Below, piece after piece: positions 48,609 through 59,880 of a DNA stretch of 64,000 nucleotides (the first letter of the stretch is position 1; the number at the start of each line of letters is the position of its first letter). The notes under the pieces are model-generated. The model was given only the letters and a program-made list of their open reading frames with translations. It did not search any database and was not told the origin of the DNA. The stretch comes from Numida meleagris. Its lineage: Eukaryota > Chordata > Aves > Galliformes > Numididae. Position numbers and translations under genes: made by a program. The stretch is taken from the NCBI RefSeq assembly GCF_002078875.1, contig NC_034438.1, forward strand, positions 64,811,276 to 64,875,275, given 5' to 3'.

Positions 48609-50730
48609 GGTGCTTTCCTGAGTCACCAGCTTAATTCTTACATAGCTTAATTCTTTTAAGAGTATTGGTGACTTAATCAAGATGACCATAGTATTACAAG
48701 AAATCTGTTAGATAGAGAAACTAAAATTTATTGGAGGAGAAAGATAAAACAACAAAGAAGAAAAAACCGAATCCCCTCTTTCAACACCTCTATGTCTTTG
48801 TCTGTGATGTATAGCATATGAGCTGCTCTCTTTTTCAGCTAGTGTCTGACAGCTGTGCAGTTTACTGAACGAGAATTACATTCTCTCTGTGTAGTGCACC
48901 CCTCGCTTTTAGAAAAATGCATCAAACCAGCAAATCAAATTCTGATTTATTAAACTGCAGTGGAAAAGGAAGAAAGGGGGAAGAGAGTGATTGTCCTGGA
49001 TAGCAGGAATATATGGGAGAGTTATTCCCTCATGAGTTATAGGCTAAAATTAATTTGTGCTACTACGAAAGGAGGGAAAATGATTGTAGTCTCAAGGCTA
49101 AAAAAAGTTGAAAATATTGCCTGGGACAAGTTGTGGAAAGCCTTGTGTTTGATAGCCTCTAGAATGATGTTAATAATCAAATGTTTTCACGCGCGAAGAC
49201 TGTATCTTCCTCACACCCTCTAGACTTTTGTTTAGCATCTCAACAAAGGTGTGCTTTCATGGCTTCTACCAGGAAAAAGCAGATTTCTTGCCATTTAACA
49301 TGTGCTGAGGTATGGCACATATGAAATGTATGCACACGTGAATCCTTGCTTAATACACTGCTCCCAGCTTAAATTTCTGACTTATTTCCATATTTGCTGA
49401 TTTATGTATTCGCCAGCCCTACAGTTGGGTCTTCCCAGTTTTTCATGTATAGAAGTTTCCATGGTAACCTTGTGAGTAAAGGTAAAACTGTGGTGGAAGT
49501 CAGCAATGAGACAACAAACCACCAACGCACAGAAAAACTTCTTTGGGCCGGGTTGTGAAATACTCTGGAAAGACAGCATAGGCAGGGTCTGAGGCAGTTG
49601 TGGCTTTTTGAACTGGACTTCCCTGGTCAAGCTTTCTGAATGAAATACTTGGAAAATGCTCTGGGTGTGGTAGAATTTATTAGTAGAAAACAGCCTGGAC
49701 TGCTGAAACAAAACAAACAAATAGAACCCAAACAACCTTGACACAGCAATAAGATAGACTGCCAAGAGGAAGCGTGACTTGCGAAGGGAGTTTCTGCCTC
49801 ACTCCAAAATATGTTTTCTTTACACTTTGGGTACAAAAGGGTTTATACAGAGCAAAACAGACACTGATAGAGGGAATTCCAGTTTCATGAGGACAGCATG
49901 TTTATCCTTGACTTTCTTTATCACTTGTACACAACCAGTAAAACATAACATAATCAAATATGTCCCCAGCTGGAAAGGGACTGTGACCAAACCTATTCTG
50001 ATGTTTATTCTTTTACAAAATTCAGAGTATTTTCTTGTAACAAAGAAAAGATTTTTAAGCTCCTTCTGATTCTCCAAGGTCATTCAGCAGCAGTGTTTCA
50101 GCATTTCTTTTTTTATCTGCTGGTTTACTAATTCTCTTGCATGATCCGCTTAAGCTCACAAATCTAGCGCAATCTCAAGAAAAAGCATTACTTAAAGATG
50201 ACTGTGGAACTCACTGGAACACATGGAGAGGCATGTAGCTCTGATTTATAATAAAACCTAATTCTTAGGGTTTTGTCTCCGTGAGGTGGAGCAGGCTGGG
50301 ATGTCCCTGCACACCTGGAGAGGCATGGAGTGGCCTGCAGGCCCCCTGATAGTCACCAGCACCACCTCTTCTCTTCTGTTCCCCTTTGCTGTGGGGGAGA
50401 ACAGCAGATTGTGCTGCTAAGTAAAAATAAAAAAAAAAAACACCACCAAAGCATGAAATAAATACTTTGGCCTGATTAATTGAAACAATAGGATTTCTTC
50501 AGTTGCATAAAATGGCTAATCAGCTCTGAAGACAGATGAAAAGCTCTGAAGAGGCTAATAACTTCACAATGTGCATCACCAGGCCTGCATCCTTCTGAAG
50601 GATGGATGTCTGACAGCTTTCAAGTTTCATGAGATTCAGGAAAATAATACAACTACATGAGAGGAAGGCAATGAGAAAGACTTACTGTTGTCAGCGGGGA
50701 AAAGGCTGGAGCAGAAGCCTTGACAATACA

Positions 50731-50764
<34 letters not shown>

Positions 50765-52481
50765 TGCAGAAAGCAGTGGCTGTAATGTGTCATTTGACTG
50801 CTGGTTCTGTTAACTGTTCACTGGTTCTGTCCTGTTGACTTAATGCATTTGCTCTGCATATGGTATTACCAGCCAAATAACCAACACAGGGAAGAACCAC
50901 TAATACACTAAGCTGCCTAACTGGAAGAAACCACAAACTTCTGTCTCCATCTGCCAGGGATCAGCCACCAGGAAAGAGTTTTTGCTTTAAATGCTGGAAT
51001 TGTGATTATTTTTTACAATAAGGACTGGAATAAACAGGCTGCACTTTGCTTCTCTGATGTGTGGCATGTTCCTCCCTACTGCTGTCCTAATTAATTGGCA
51101 ACAATCTGCATTTTTGTAGCTGCTTTTGATCTGTACCCTTGAGTGTGCAACATATTGCATAATGCAACCTGGATCTGCTTTTAATTATTGTGAGACTAGA
51201 TGTACACAACTGATGAGTTGACAGAGACTGAAATGCACTAAGAGACGTGACAGAGAAATGTCTCACTGATCTGTACCTTTGTTTCTATCATCATTGGTAC
51301 ACTTCATGCTGCAGAGGGATGGTCTTGTACAAATGTGGTACACTTGTAGGAGTGGGCCTAACAAGCCACTGCCTTGGAAGCTTGGTTTTAGTTTATGGAT
51401 GTATAAAGCAGGTGAACAAGGCAGTCATTCTGTCTGCATAACATGCAGCAGCACTGTTGCAAAGTTGCCAGCATCACAGCAATGGGGAACTCTGCCTGCA
51501 GACCGGGCTGAGTCTTCCTGAAACCCTGAAAACCTCTATTTCCAGATTTAGTGTCTTGTGGCTACCTAGTCACCCTCACCAGCTTTCCGTGCTCTCAGAC
51601 TCACCTGCTTGTTCCCACAATTAGAGAAACAAAGTGGCTGGATGAAATTCTGCCTCCTCCTAATCTTCGTTAGTCTGCTCTGACTTGTCCCAGCACTTAA
51701 CGTCAGCAGTGGGAAATGCTAAGCAGTTTGTCTCTGTTGGCATGAAAGCTGCTTTGTGTGATTTTTTTTTCTCCTGGCACTTTCTTGTGTGCAGTAATAG
51801 ACTGTAAATAAATGTGCAGTTAGGAGTCTGGTCAAAAGCTGCCTGAAGCTTAAAACTGCTCATGGAAACAACAAATTATTTACCTGTTTCTTAATCAGTA
51901 TTCTTCTAACCTTAACAGCCAATTAAGAGACCACAGACTGTACATGCATCAACTTGCAGATTGCTTATTCAGTGCTTGAATTAGCATGGCATGCGGGAAA
52001 TGGCTGATGAACAAGTTAAATGGTTGGCTGGGCATTACATGTACATCTATCTCTGCAAGTTTTTGTCGTCGTCTCTCTGCTTGGAATGATACCTCGGCCA
52101 GAAAGGAAAGGCCTCCTTCTGAACCACAGCTCTGACTGCTGTGCATGTTCAGCGCTCTTGCCCCTGCAGCAGGTACTTGATTCTTTGCCACAGCTACTTC
52201 ACGTGAAGCCTGCCTAGGTTTTCATGGTAACAAGGGTAAGGAGCTTAATTTGCCCTATCCAACAGAACAGGGGTTATTAGAGCTGTATCCCAGATGGAGG
52301 TCTTTCACTGGAGGTTTTGCACAATGCTTATTGCTGTGCCAACAGAACAAAGCTGGGACACGTCCCCAGGAGCTTTCAGACAAAGATAAGTACAGACAGA
52401 GCACTACAAATGAATAGTTCAATATACAGTAAAGTTAATAGTGCTTGGTTTCCTGAGGCTTTTCTCCCAAAGTTGGTGAAT
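48609..52481. other. Non-coding unique sequence
   Basis: No gene or transposon recognised, apart from a GT microsatellite at 50734-50763. Short open frames show no family signature. Confidence 0.4.
50734..50763. repeat. (TG)n microsatellite
   Basis: An uninterrupted run of about 15 TG dinucleotides. It is likely to be length-polymorphic. Confidence 0.95.
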
Positions 52482-52859
52482 GATCGCCGAGCTGTTTCGG
52501 CGCTGTCCCAGCCACCGCAGTGACTGAAGCGAGATACAGGGGGTTTTTGATCGATTCCTTTACGCGGGGAACCCCGAGCTAACGGAGTGGCTCGGCAGCT
52601 CTCGCGAGAGTGGGTGACGTGGCGTGGGCGTTGCCAGGGCAACAGCGGGAGATTTAAACGGGCGAAAACCCAGAAGTAGCCCTTGATCGCCGAGGTTAGC
52701 TGTTTCGGCGCTGTCCCAGCCAGAACCGCAGCGACTGAAGCGAGGTACAGGGGGGTTTTTGATCGATTCCTTTACGCGGGGACCCCTGAGCTAACGGAGC
52801 GGCTCGGCAGCTCTCGCGAGAGCGGGTGACGTGGCGTGGGTGTTGGCAGGGCAACGGCC
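52482..52859 (+). promoter_or_regulatory. Tandem CR1 5' promoter-like monomers (two copies, ~203 bp period)
   Basis: GATCGCCGAG at 52482 recurs at 52685. The two units align along GCTGTTTCGGCGCTGTCCCA, GATCGATTCCTTTACGCGGG and GAGCTAACGGAG. Each contains the palindrome TCTCGCGAGA (52600-52609 and 52812-52821), followed 5 bp later by TGACGTGG (52615-52622 and 52827-52834). TCTCGCGAGA is a known vertebrate TATA-less promoter motif, and TGACGTGG resembles an ATF/CREB site. No TATA box is seen. By analogy with LINEs that carry tandem 5' monomers, these are probably the element's internal promoter. The function is inferred. Confidence 0.75.
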
Positions 52860-53141
52860 CTGCATCCACGCCCCTTGCCCACCTGGGGCGGAGCGGGGGA
52901 GTTCGCGTGCACGTACCACAAAGGCCGTTCAAACGCGCTGAAACAGTAAGCCACTCGTTCAGGTGACTACACAGTGAGGAGGCCTGTTGTATCACTGTAT
53001 TGGGAGTGGTAAGTGCAGGGGCACCTGTTAACGGGCTGGTAACGCGGTCAGGGCGGAGCCAGCGCTATCGGCAACAGGGAGGACCAGACCAGTTGCACAG
53101 TTCAGGTTGCCCTAGACCCTGCTAGTGTCTGCTGGCTTGCC

Positions 53142-54361
53142 ATGGCTGCCCCCTGGCGGAAGGCTATTTCCAGAAAAAATGCGGGGACCCAGACTGAGGT
53201 CCCATGCACAGATTAAAGGATGGCCACTGCCAAGAAAAGTGAGGAGTTGCAGATGGAGGTCCCACAGCAACATGTTAGTACTCAGGTTTTTGGCTGCAGT
53301 GAGTGCTTGAGCTTGGCCCTTGCAGTGCAGAGCAATGGAGAAAGCATGCGTGTCAGATGCGACCAGCTAAATAATTTACTTAGCCTGGTGGCTGATCTGA
53401 AGGAGGAAGTGGAGAGGCTGAGGAATATTAGGGAGTGTGAGCAGGAGATTGATCGGTGGTGCCAGTCCCTACCGTCCCTGAGATCGAGGCAGCCAGCTGC
53501 AGCCCTGCATGAAGCATGTCACCCCCTACCGCCTTGCAAACGGGTAACTGGGGGAACCAGCAGGCAGACAGTGTTCCTGCTGCAGTGATCCCCCTGTCCT
53601 CTTCCCCACCTAACTACGGTGATGAACTGGGGGGCAGGGGGCAATGGCAAAAGGTCCCTGCTCGGCGGTGCAGGCGCACCCGCCCGGTGATTCCCCTCCC
53701 TCCTCAGCTGCCCCTGCAGAACAGGTACAGTGCTCTGCGGGAACAGCTGGACAGTGATGGAGATGATGGTTCTTCCCACTTGGAGGTGTCTCCAAAGCCC
53801 AGCAGGACTACCCCTAGCATTAAAACATCCTCAGCAAAGAACAAAAGATGGGTCATTGTTGTTGGTGACTCGGTGCTGAAGGGAGCGGAAGGCCCAATAT
53901 GTAGACCTGACCCTCTACACAGGGAAGTCTGCTGCCTCCTGGGAGCCCGGGTTAAAGATGTAAGGAAGAAACTTCCGTCCCTAGTACGGCCCTCGGATTA
54001 TTATCCTCTGTTGTTGTTTCAGGTAGGCAGTGATGAAATAGAAAGAACTTCCCTTAGAACCATGAAAAAGGACTTCAGAGCCTTAGGGCGTCTGGTCAAG
54101 GGTTCGGGAGCACAAGTTGTGTTCTCCTCTATCCTTCCAATTATAGGGAACAATAAGAGACTAAACATAATGGGTCAACAGATTAATATCTGGCTCCATG
54201 CCTGGTGTGCCCGGCAGGGGTTTGGGTTTTTCCACCTTGGCTCGATTTACACGAGACCGGGCCTGCTGGCAACCGATAGGAGTAGCTTATCCCACTGGTG
54301 GAAAGGGGTTTTACGATGGGAATTGGGAAGGTTCATTGAAAGGTCTTTAAACAAGATATGA
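53142..54361 (+). pseudogene. CR1 ORF1 (coiled coil and SGNH/GDSL-like esterase domain), broken
   Basis: ORF1 most likely starts at 53142 in a strong context (GCCATGG), reading MAAPWRKAISRKNAGTQTEV before a TAA at 53214-53216. The same frame continues from 53220 with a CSEC...C motif, possibly zinc-binding, and a predicted coiled coil (LLSLVADLKEEVERLRNIRE). A frameshift between 53516 and 53588 moves to the frame ending at 54361. That frame carries the esterase domain: block I RWVIVVGDSVLKG with the Ser nucleophile, then LLLFQVGSDEIERTSL and GAQVVFSSILPIIG. The final catalytic block, normally Asp-x-x-His, reads TDRSSLSHW, so the His is lost. The protein binds nucleic acid in the retrotransposition particle in related LINEs; here it is dead. 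Confidence 0.85.
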
Positions 54362-57300
54362 AGGGGGGTGGGGGTGAAACCAGGGTCACTAGTAAAGACC
54401 CTGTATGTAATGAGCCAGTGCTTCTGGGAGGGGCTTGTGCTAGTAAGATCCCACAGTCTTGTGGGGGGGATGCGGACGATGATGCACCCTTTTGTAGGAA
54501 GAACACAAGGGATGATGTGAGGTTGGTGGCTATGGTAACATGTGAGCATGGACAAGAGGGTATTAGGAAGCAGTGGGGGAGAACTTCAGATTTCTTCTGG
54601 AAGTTTGAGGGAGGGCCCCTCTAGAAAGGTAGTGTGCCAGAAAGCCCAGCTGAAGTGCCTTTACACTAATGCATGCAGCATGGGAAATAAGGAGGGGGAA
54701 CTGAAAACCATGATGTGCTTGGAAAATTATGATCTGGTTGCTATCATGGAAACGTGGTGAAAGGAATTCCACGATTGGATCACTCTGATTGAGAGCTACA
54801 GCCTCTTCAGAAGGGATAGACAGGGCAGGAAGGGAGGGGAAGTTGCCCTCTACATTAGGATGTGGATAGATTGTGAAGAGCTGTGTCTGAGTAACAGCCA
54901 TGACCAGGCTGAGAGCTTATGGGTTGAAGTTAGGGATCGGTCCAGTAAAGGACATCTAGTGGATGGGGTCTGTTACAGGCCACCTGATCAGGGGTAGCCT
55001 GTTGACGAGCCTTCTTGCTCCAGCTGCAGGAGGTGTCGCGTTCGCAGGCTCTTGTCCTGATGGGGGATTTCAACCACCCGGATATCTGCTGGGATAGCGG
55101 CAAGGCGGGCGGCAGACAATCCAGCAGATTCCTGGAGTTTGTTGAGGATAACTTCCTGGTCCATTAGATGGACCGACCCGAGGTGAAGACCTTACTGGAC
55201 CTGGTGCTCACCAACGTGGAAGAGAGCATTAGAGGGGTTAAGATTAGAGGCAGCCTGGGCTGTAGTGATCATGCCCTGGTGGAGTTTGTGATCTGGAGGA
55301 ATGCTGGCCTGGCAAAGAGTAGAGTGAGGACACTGAACTTCAGGAGAGTGAAATTCCGGCTGCTCAAGGAACTGCTGGGTGGGATCGCCTGGGAAACTGT
55401 CCTTAAGGGCGCAGGAACAGAGCAGAGCTGGCAGCTCTTTAAGGACACCCTCCTGAGAGCGCAAGAGCTCTCCATTCCCCAGCAAAAGAAATCAAGCAGA
55501 GGAGGTGGGCGACCGGCATGGCTGAGCAAGGACCTGCAGCTTAAACTGAGGGAAAAGAGAGAAATGTATGCGAAGTGGAAGCAGGGTTGTGTAGCCTGGG
55601 AGGAATACAGGACTGTTGTCCGCATGTGTAGAGATAAGATCAGGAAAGCCAAGGCACAGATAGAGCTAAACTTGGCTAGGGATGTGAAAAATAACAAGAA
55701 GGGGTTCTACAGGTACAGAGGCAGGAGGAGACAGGTCAAGGAGAGTGTTCCCCCTCTGATAAATGAGGATGGAGAAGTGGCTTCCTCAGACATGGAAAAA
55801 GCTGAGGTGCTCAATAAGTGCATTGCCTCAGTCTTCACTGGTGGTCAGGCTCCCCGTGTCTGCCAGGACCCTGAACCTTGAGGTGTGGGTGAGAGGAGCA
55901 GATTCCAACCGACTGTAACTGTGGAACAAGTCCAAGACCTCCTCATGAAACTGAATGTATGGAAGTCCGTGTTGCAAGATGGTATCCATCCTAGGGTTCT
56001 GAGAGAGATGGCTGATGTGGTTGCCGAGCTGCTCTCCATCATATTTGAAAAATCATAGCTGTCTGGTGAAGTCCCCGGTGACTGGAGAGAGGGAAACATT
56101 GCTCCCATTTTTAAGAAAGGGAGAAAGGATGGCCCGGAGAACTACAGGCCGGTGAGCCTCACCTCTGTGCCTGGGAAGATCATGGAGCAGATCCTCCTAG
56201 AAGACATGTTAAGGCACATATGAGACAAAGAGGTGATCCGAGTCAGCCAGCATGGCTTCACCAAGGGCAAGTCTTGCCTGACCAATCTGGTGGCCTTCTA
56301 TGAAGGATTGACGGCATCAGTGGAAGGGAGAAGGGTGACAGATGTCATCTACCTGGACTTCTCCAAAGCCTTTGGCAGGGTCCGTCACCACATCCTTCTC
56401 TCCAAATTGGAGAGGTATGGATTGAAAGGATGGACTGTTCGGTGGGTTAAGAACTGGTTGGCTGGTCACAGCCAAAGGGTTGTGATCGATGATTCTGTGT
56501 CAGGGTGGAGGCCGGTCATGAGTGGTGTACCCCAAGGCTGTGTTGGGACCAGTGCTCTTCAGCATCTTCATCAATGACATAGATGATGGCATCGAGTGCA
56601 CCCTCAGCAAGTTTGCAGATGACACCAAGCTGAGCAGTGCAGTCAATACACTCGAGGGAAGGGAAGCCATCCAGAGAGACCTGGAGAGGCTGGAGAAGTG
56701 GGCCCACGAGAACCTAATGAGGTTCAACAAAGACAAGTGCAGGGTGCTGCACTTGGGCCAGGGCAATCCCAGGTATTTATACAGACTGGGGCAAGAATCC
56801 CTTGAGAGCAGCCCTGCGGAGAGGGACTTGGGGGTCCTGGTGGACGAGAAGCTGGACATGAGCCCGCAGTGTGCGCTGGCAGCCCACAAGGCCAACTATG
56901 TTCTAGGCTGCATTAAAAGAGGAGTGGCCAGCAGGGAGAGGGAGGTGGTGGTCCCCCTTTACTCGGCTCTTGTGAGGCCCCATCTGGAGTACTGTATCCA
57001 GGCCTGGGGCCTTCAGTACAAGAAAGACGCAGTGCTTTTGGAAAGAGTTCAGAGGAGGGCCACCAAGATGATCAGAGGGCTGGAGCACCTCTCCTGTGAG
57101 GAAAGGTGGAGGGAACTGGGCTTGTTTAGTTTGGAGAAGAGAAGGCTCTGGGGAGACCTCATTGTGGCCTTCCAGTACTTGAAGGGAGCGTATAAACAGG
57201 AGGGGGATCGATTGTTTGTGAGGGTAGATAGCGATAGGACAAGGGGGAATGGTTTTAAACTCAGACAGGGGATATTTAGGTTAGATATTAGGAGGCAGTT

Positions 57301-57415
57301 TTTCACCCAGAGGGTGGCGAGGCACTGGAACAGGTTGCCCAAGGAGGTTGTGGATGCCCCGTCTCTGGAGGCATTCAAGGCCAGACTGGATGTGGTTCTG
57401 GGCAGCCTGGTCTAG
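54358..57415 (+). pseudogene. CR1 ORF2 (endonuclease and reverse transcriptase), broken
   Basis: The putative ORF2 ATG (54358) overlaps the ORF1 stop as ATGA. The endonuclease begins at AQLKCLYTNACSMGNK (near 54648), has a TGA at 54758-54760 in place of Trp, GDFNHPDICW near 55065 after a frameshift, a TAG at 55165-55167, and an intact SDH motif (CSDHALVEF). The connector ends at a TGA (55879-55881). The reverse transcriptase has a TAG (56056-56058), a TGA (56221-56223), [11 protein letters not shown], a 2-bp deletion in GVPQG (near 56540), then [12 protein letters not shown] with both catalytic Asp and the full C-terminus LDVVLGSLV. The last 297-codon frame (56522-57415) is fully open. Domain order and length are those of a complete CR1. 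Confidence 0.92.
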
Positions 57416-57518
57416 TGGTTGGCGACCCTGCACTTAGCAGGGGGGTTGAGACTGGATGATCTTTGAAGTCCTTTTCAACCCAGGCTATTCTATGATTCTG
57501 TGACTCTATGATTCTATG

Positions 57519-59520
57519 TAGATTGATTCTGAAGATGAAGTAAATATTGGTGAAAATTTTGTTTGCCATTATCATATTTATAAAGTTTCCCCACAACCTG
57601 GACCTTGTTTTATCGTGTTCTTCCTGTGGTCAAGTACTATTAGGAGGGCTGTGTGTTTCTTGCTTCTGTCTAGTTTCTGGAAGTGGTGATCCCCTCTAGG
57701 CTCTGCTCTCAACCTGAAAATGACTATAGGTGAAGAAGTTGTCAGGCAACCATCCACAGAGCTAATTTCTGTAGGAAACCAGGCTGGGGCAGGTGGAGCG
57801 GAAAAATATGAACAAAGGTGTATTTGAAGTATTAGCTGTAATTGTTCTGTAGTTTCTGTTAACTCTGTTTCTCCCTTCTAGTCCCTAGGGTCTTCTATGT
57901 TTTCAACAATGAGATGAGAATGAAGTAAGCAAAACAAATTAGCCTGTGTTGATCTCTTTGTTACTCTTGCATAGAAGGGTGTAAGGAATAAGAACTATTT
58001 TTTTTATCTTGATGAGACATTTCCTAAAAGTAGAATATTGTCTGACTGTTGTTCAACGAGAGGATATTAAAGTGAGTAGGTTCACTGGATTGCTTAGAGG
58101 ATTTATGTTGAAAAGGATGTGTGCTTAAGGAAGAACTACCATGGTATCTTCACTCAAGGGATGGCACAGACCTATGCATGAAGGCAATGGCTGGTCAGCC
58201 AGAGCCAAAATATCAGAATCCAGGTATAAATGATATCAGGCAGAAAAGTCAAAAACAAAACAATGAAATGAAAAGGACCATGAACAACTTGGAATTTAGC
58301 TAGAAATCACACTGATGGATTTGTCAACTGTAGCTTTAAGGAGATATATTTTTTACAAGTCTCATGCTATATTGGATGTCTTGGAAACTTCTCCACCTTC
58401 AAGGGTAAGCAGCAGAATACAGTTTGCAGCAAGAGCCATCTGGACAGCAGTCTATTTTCACCTTGAAGGTTAAAACCAGGATAACTTTTACAAAGCCAAA
58501 GAAGTCCATTCACACCCAGTCATGTGAGCAGAATGGCTAGAGAGGAAGCCAGCTGTCTTGCTGTCCCAAAAGATTAGCCTGAGAAAACAATACAGAGGCA
58601 ATAAAAGAGCAAGCTTTAATAAATAGTCACGGTAAATAAAATGATGCATTCTTTGAAAACACAGTCTGATACTTACAGACTGATGGAAGTGTAAAGCTCA
58701 GTTCTAAAACCTTTTTGTTTTGTCTCTGGTTAAAGCTGGCTATCTCTGTAACTGACAAAAAGAGCAGTGCCACACACAGCACTCCGGTCCCTCGATATTT
58801 AATGATGGCAAATCTTAGACACATTCAGGAATTATGTTAGAAAAGGGAATGAAAAATAAGGTTTTTAGAGACTACAGCTTGTGCATGCCTGTTGTGAGTG
58901 TACTAAATGAAGCTAGCTTAAAAAAACACCTAAACAAATATTAATTCCAACCTTCCCCCTTGCCACTTGCAGAGAAAATATGGCACAGATGCTGTCAGCC
59001 TGCAAATGTCAAGCCAAAATTTCTGTCTACATGCTACTAAGAAAAAGCTGTGAGAAATGTGTTAATTACATTTCCTTTTTATTATTAAATTAATGTTATA
59101 ACCATATTAATACCTATTGTTTTTTTTACACTGCAAAATAAATTACTGGATAATTAAAAATTAAAATAGTCTCTAATCAGATTTTTTGGAGGACATTGTT
59201 CACACAGGTGGCAGAGGCTGGCAAATGAATGAGGTGTGAGGTACTCCATACTGCCTTGTTACTCTAATGATATTAGAATAAGCTCTTTTTTCTTCTTTTC
59301 TGATGGACCTAGGTAAGAGCACGAGGAAACATTTAAATGCACATACAATGCTTAGGAATCTACATCAGTATGGGAGAAAGTTTCTTGATCACGTTCTTTA
59401 CAATGCCTTCACTTCATCTGTCTTTCCAAATGTCCCATTCTAGTATGGCTGGACGTAGCACCTGAAATCTAGGTAGCTACTGGAAAGTGAGGTATCTATC
59501 AAGCAATAATGACAATAATT
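57519..59520. other. Non-coding unique sequence
   Basis: No gene or element recognised downstream of the CR1 tail. Confidence 0.4.
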
Positions 59521-59880
59521 ATAGAATCACAGAATGGCTTGGGTTGGAGGGGACCTTACAGATCAACTAGTTCTAGTCACCTGCCACGGATCAGAGACAT
59601 CTCTCACCAGACCAGATTTCCCAAAGCCCCCTTCAGTCTGGCCTTGGGGCATCCGCAGCTTCTCTGTGAAACCTGTTCTAGTGCCTCATGAACCTCATAG
59701 GAAATAACTTCTTTCAAATATCTAATCTAAATCTACCGTCTTTCAATTTAAATCTATTGCCCATTGTCCTGTCACTAAACTCTGACAAAGAGCCTCTCTC
59801 CATCTTTCAGGTGGTCTCTCTTTAAGTACTTGCAGGCTACTTTAAGGTCTTCCGAGAGCATTCATTTGTCTAGACAGAAA
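59521..59880 (-). mobile_element. CR1 LINE 3'-end fragment, old
   Basis: The minus strand shows a CR1 tail (ATAGAATCACAGAATGGCTT on the plus strand), 3' untranslated region and the last part of ORF2, diverged and with small deletions. It ends at about 59880. No coding capacity remains. Confidence 0.82.

Larger units (their letters stand above)
52482..57518 (+). mobile_element. CR1 LINE, nearly full length (5' monomers, ORF1, ORF2, 3' tail)
   Basis: About 5 kb of plus-strand CR1. It has a CpG-rich 5' region with two tandem monomers (52482-52859), a unique 5' untranslated segment, and ORF1 from about 53142 to 54361. ORF2 runs from 54358 to 57415, and a ~100-bp 3' end with octamers finishes near 57518 (CTATGATTCTATG). 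Most genomic CR1 copies are severely 5'-truncated, so a copy with its promoter region is unusual. Every coding part is broken: at least one stop and one frameshift in ORF1, and several of each in ORF2. No target duplication could be identified. Confidence 0.93.

Noticed and set aside
47777..48689. Several ~280-codon frames across the N gap
   Set aside because: Made of A/G repeat translation and unknown residues; both strands are open only because the repeat lacks stops.
53220..57415. An active CR1
   Set aside because: Nonsense codons in both ORFs, at least three frameshifts and a lost esterase His rule out autonomous activity of this copy.
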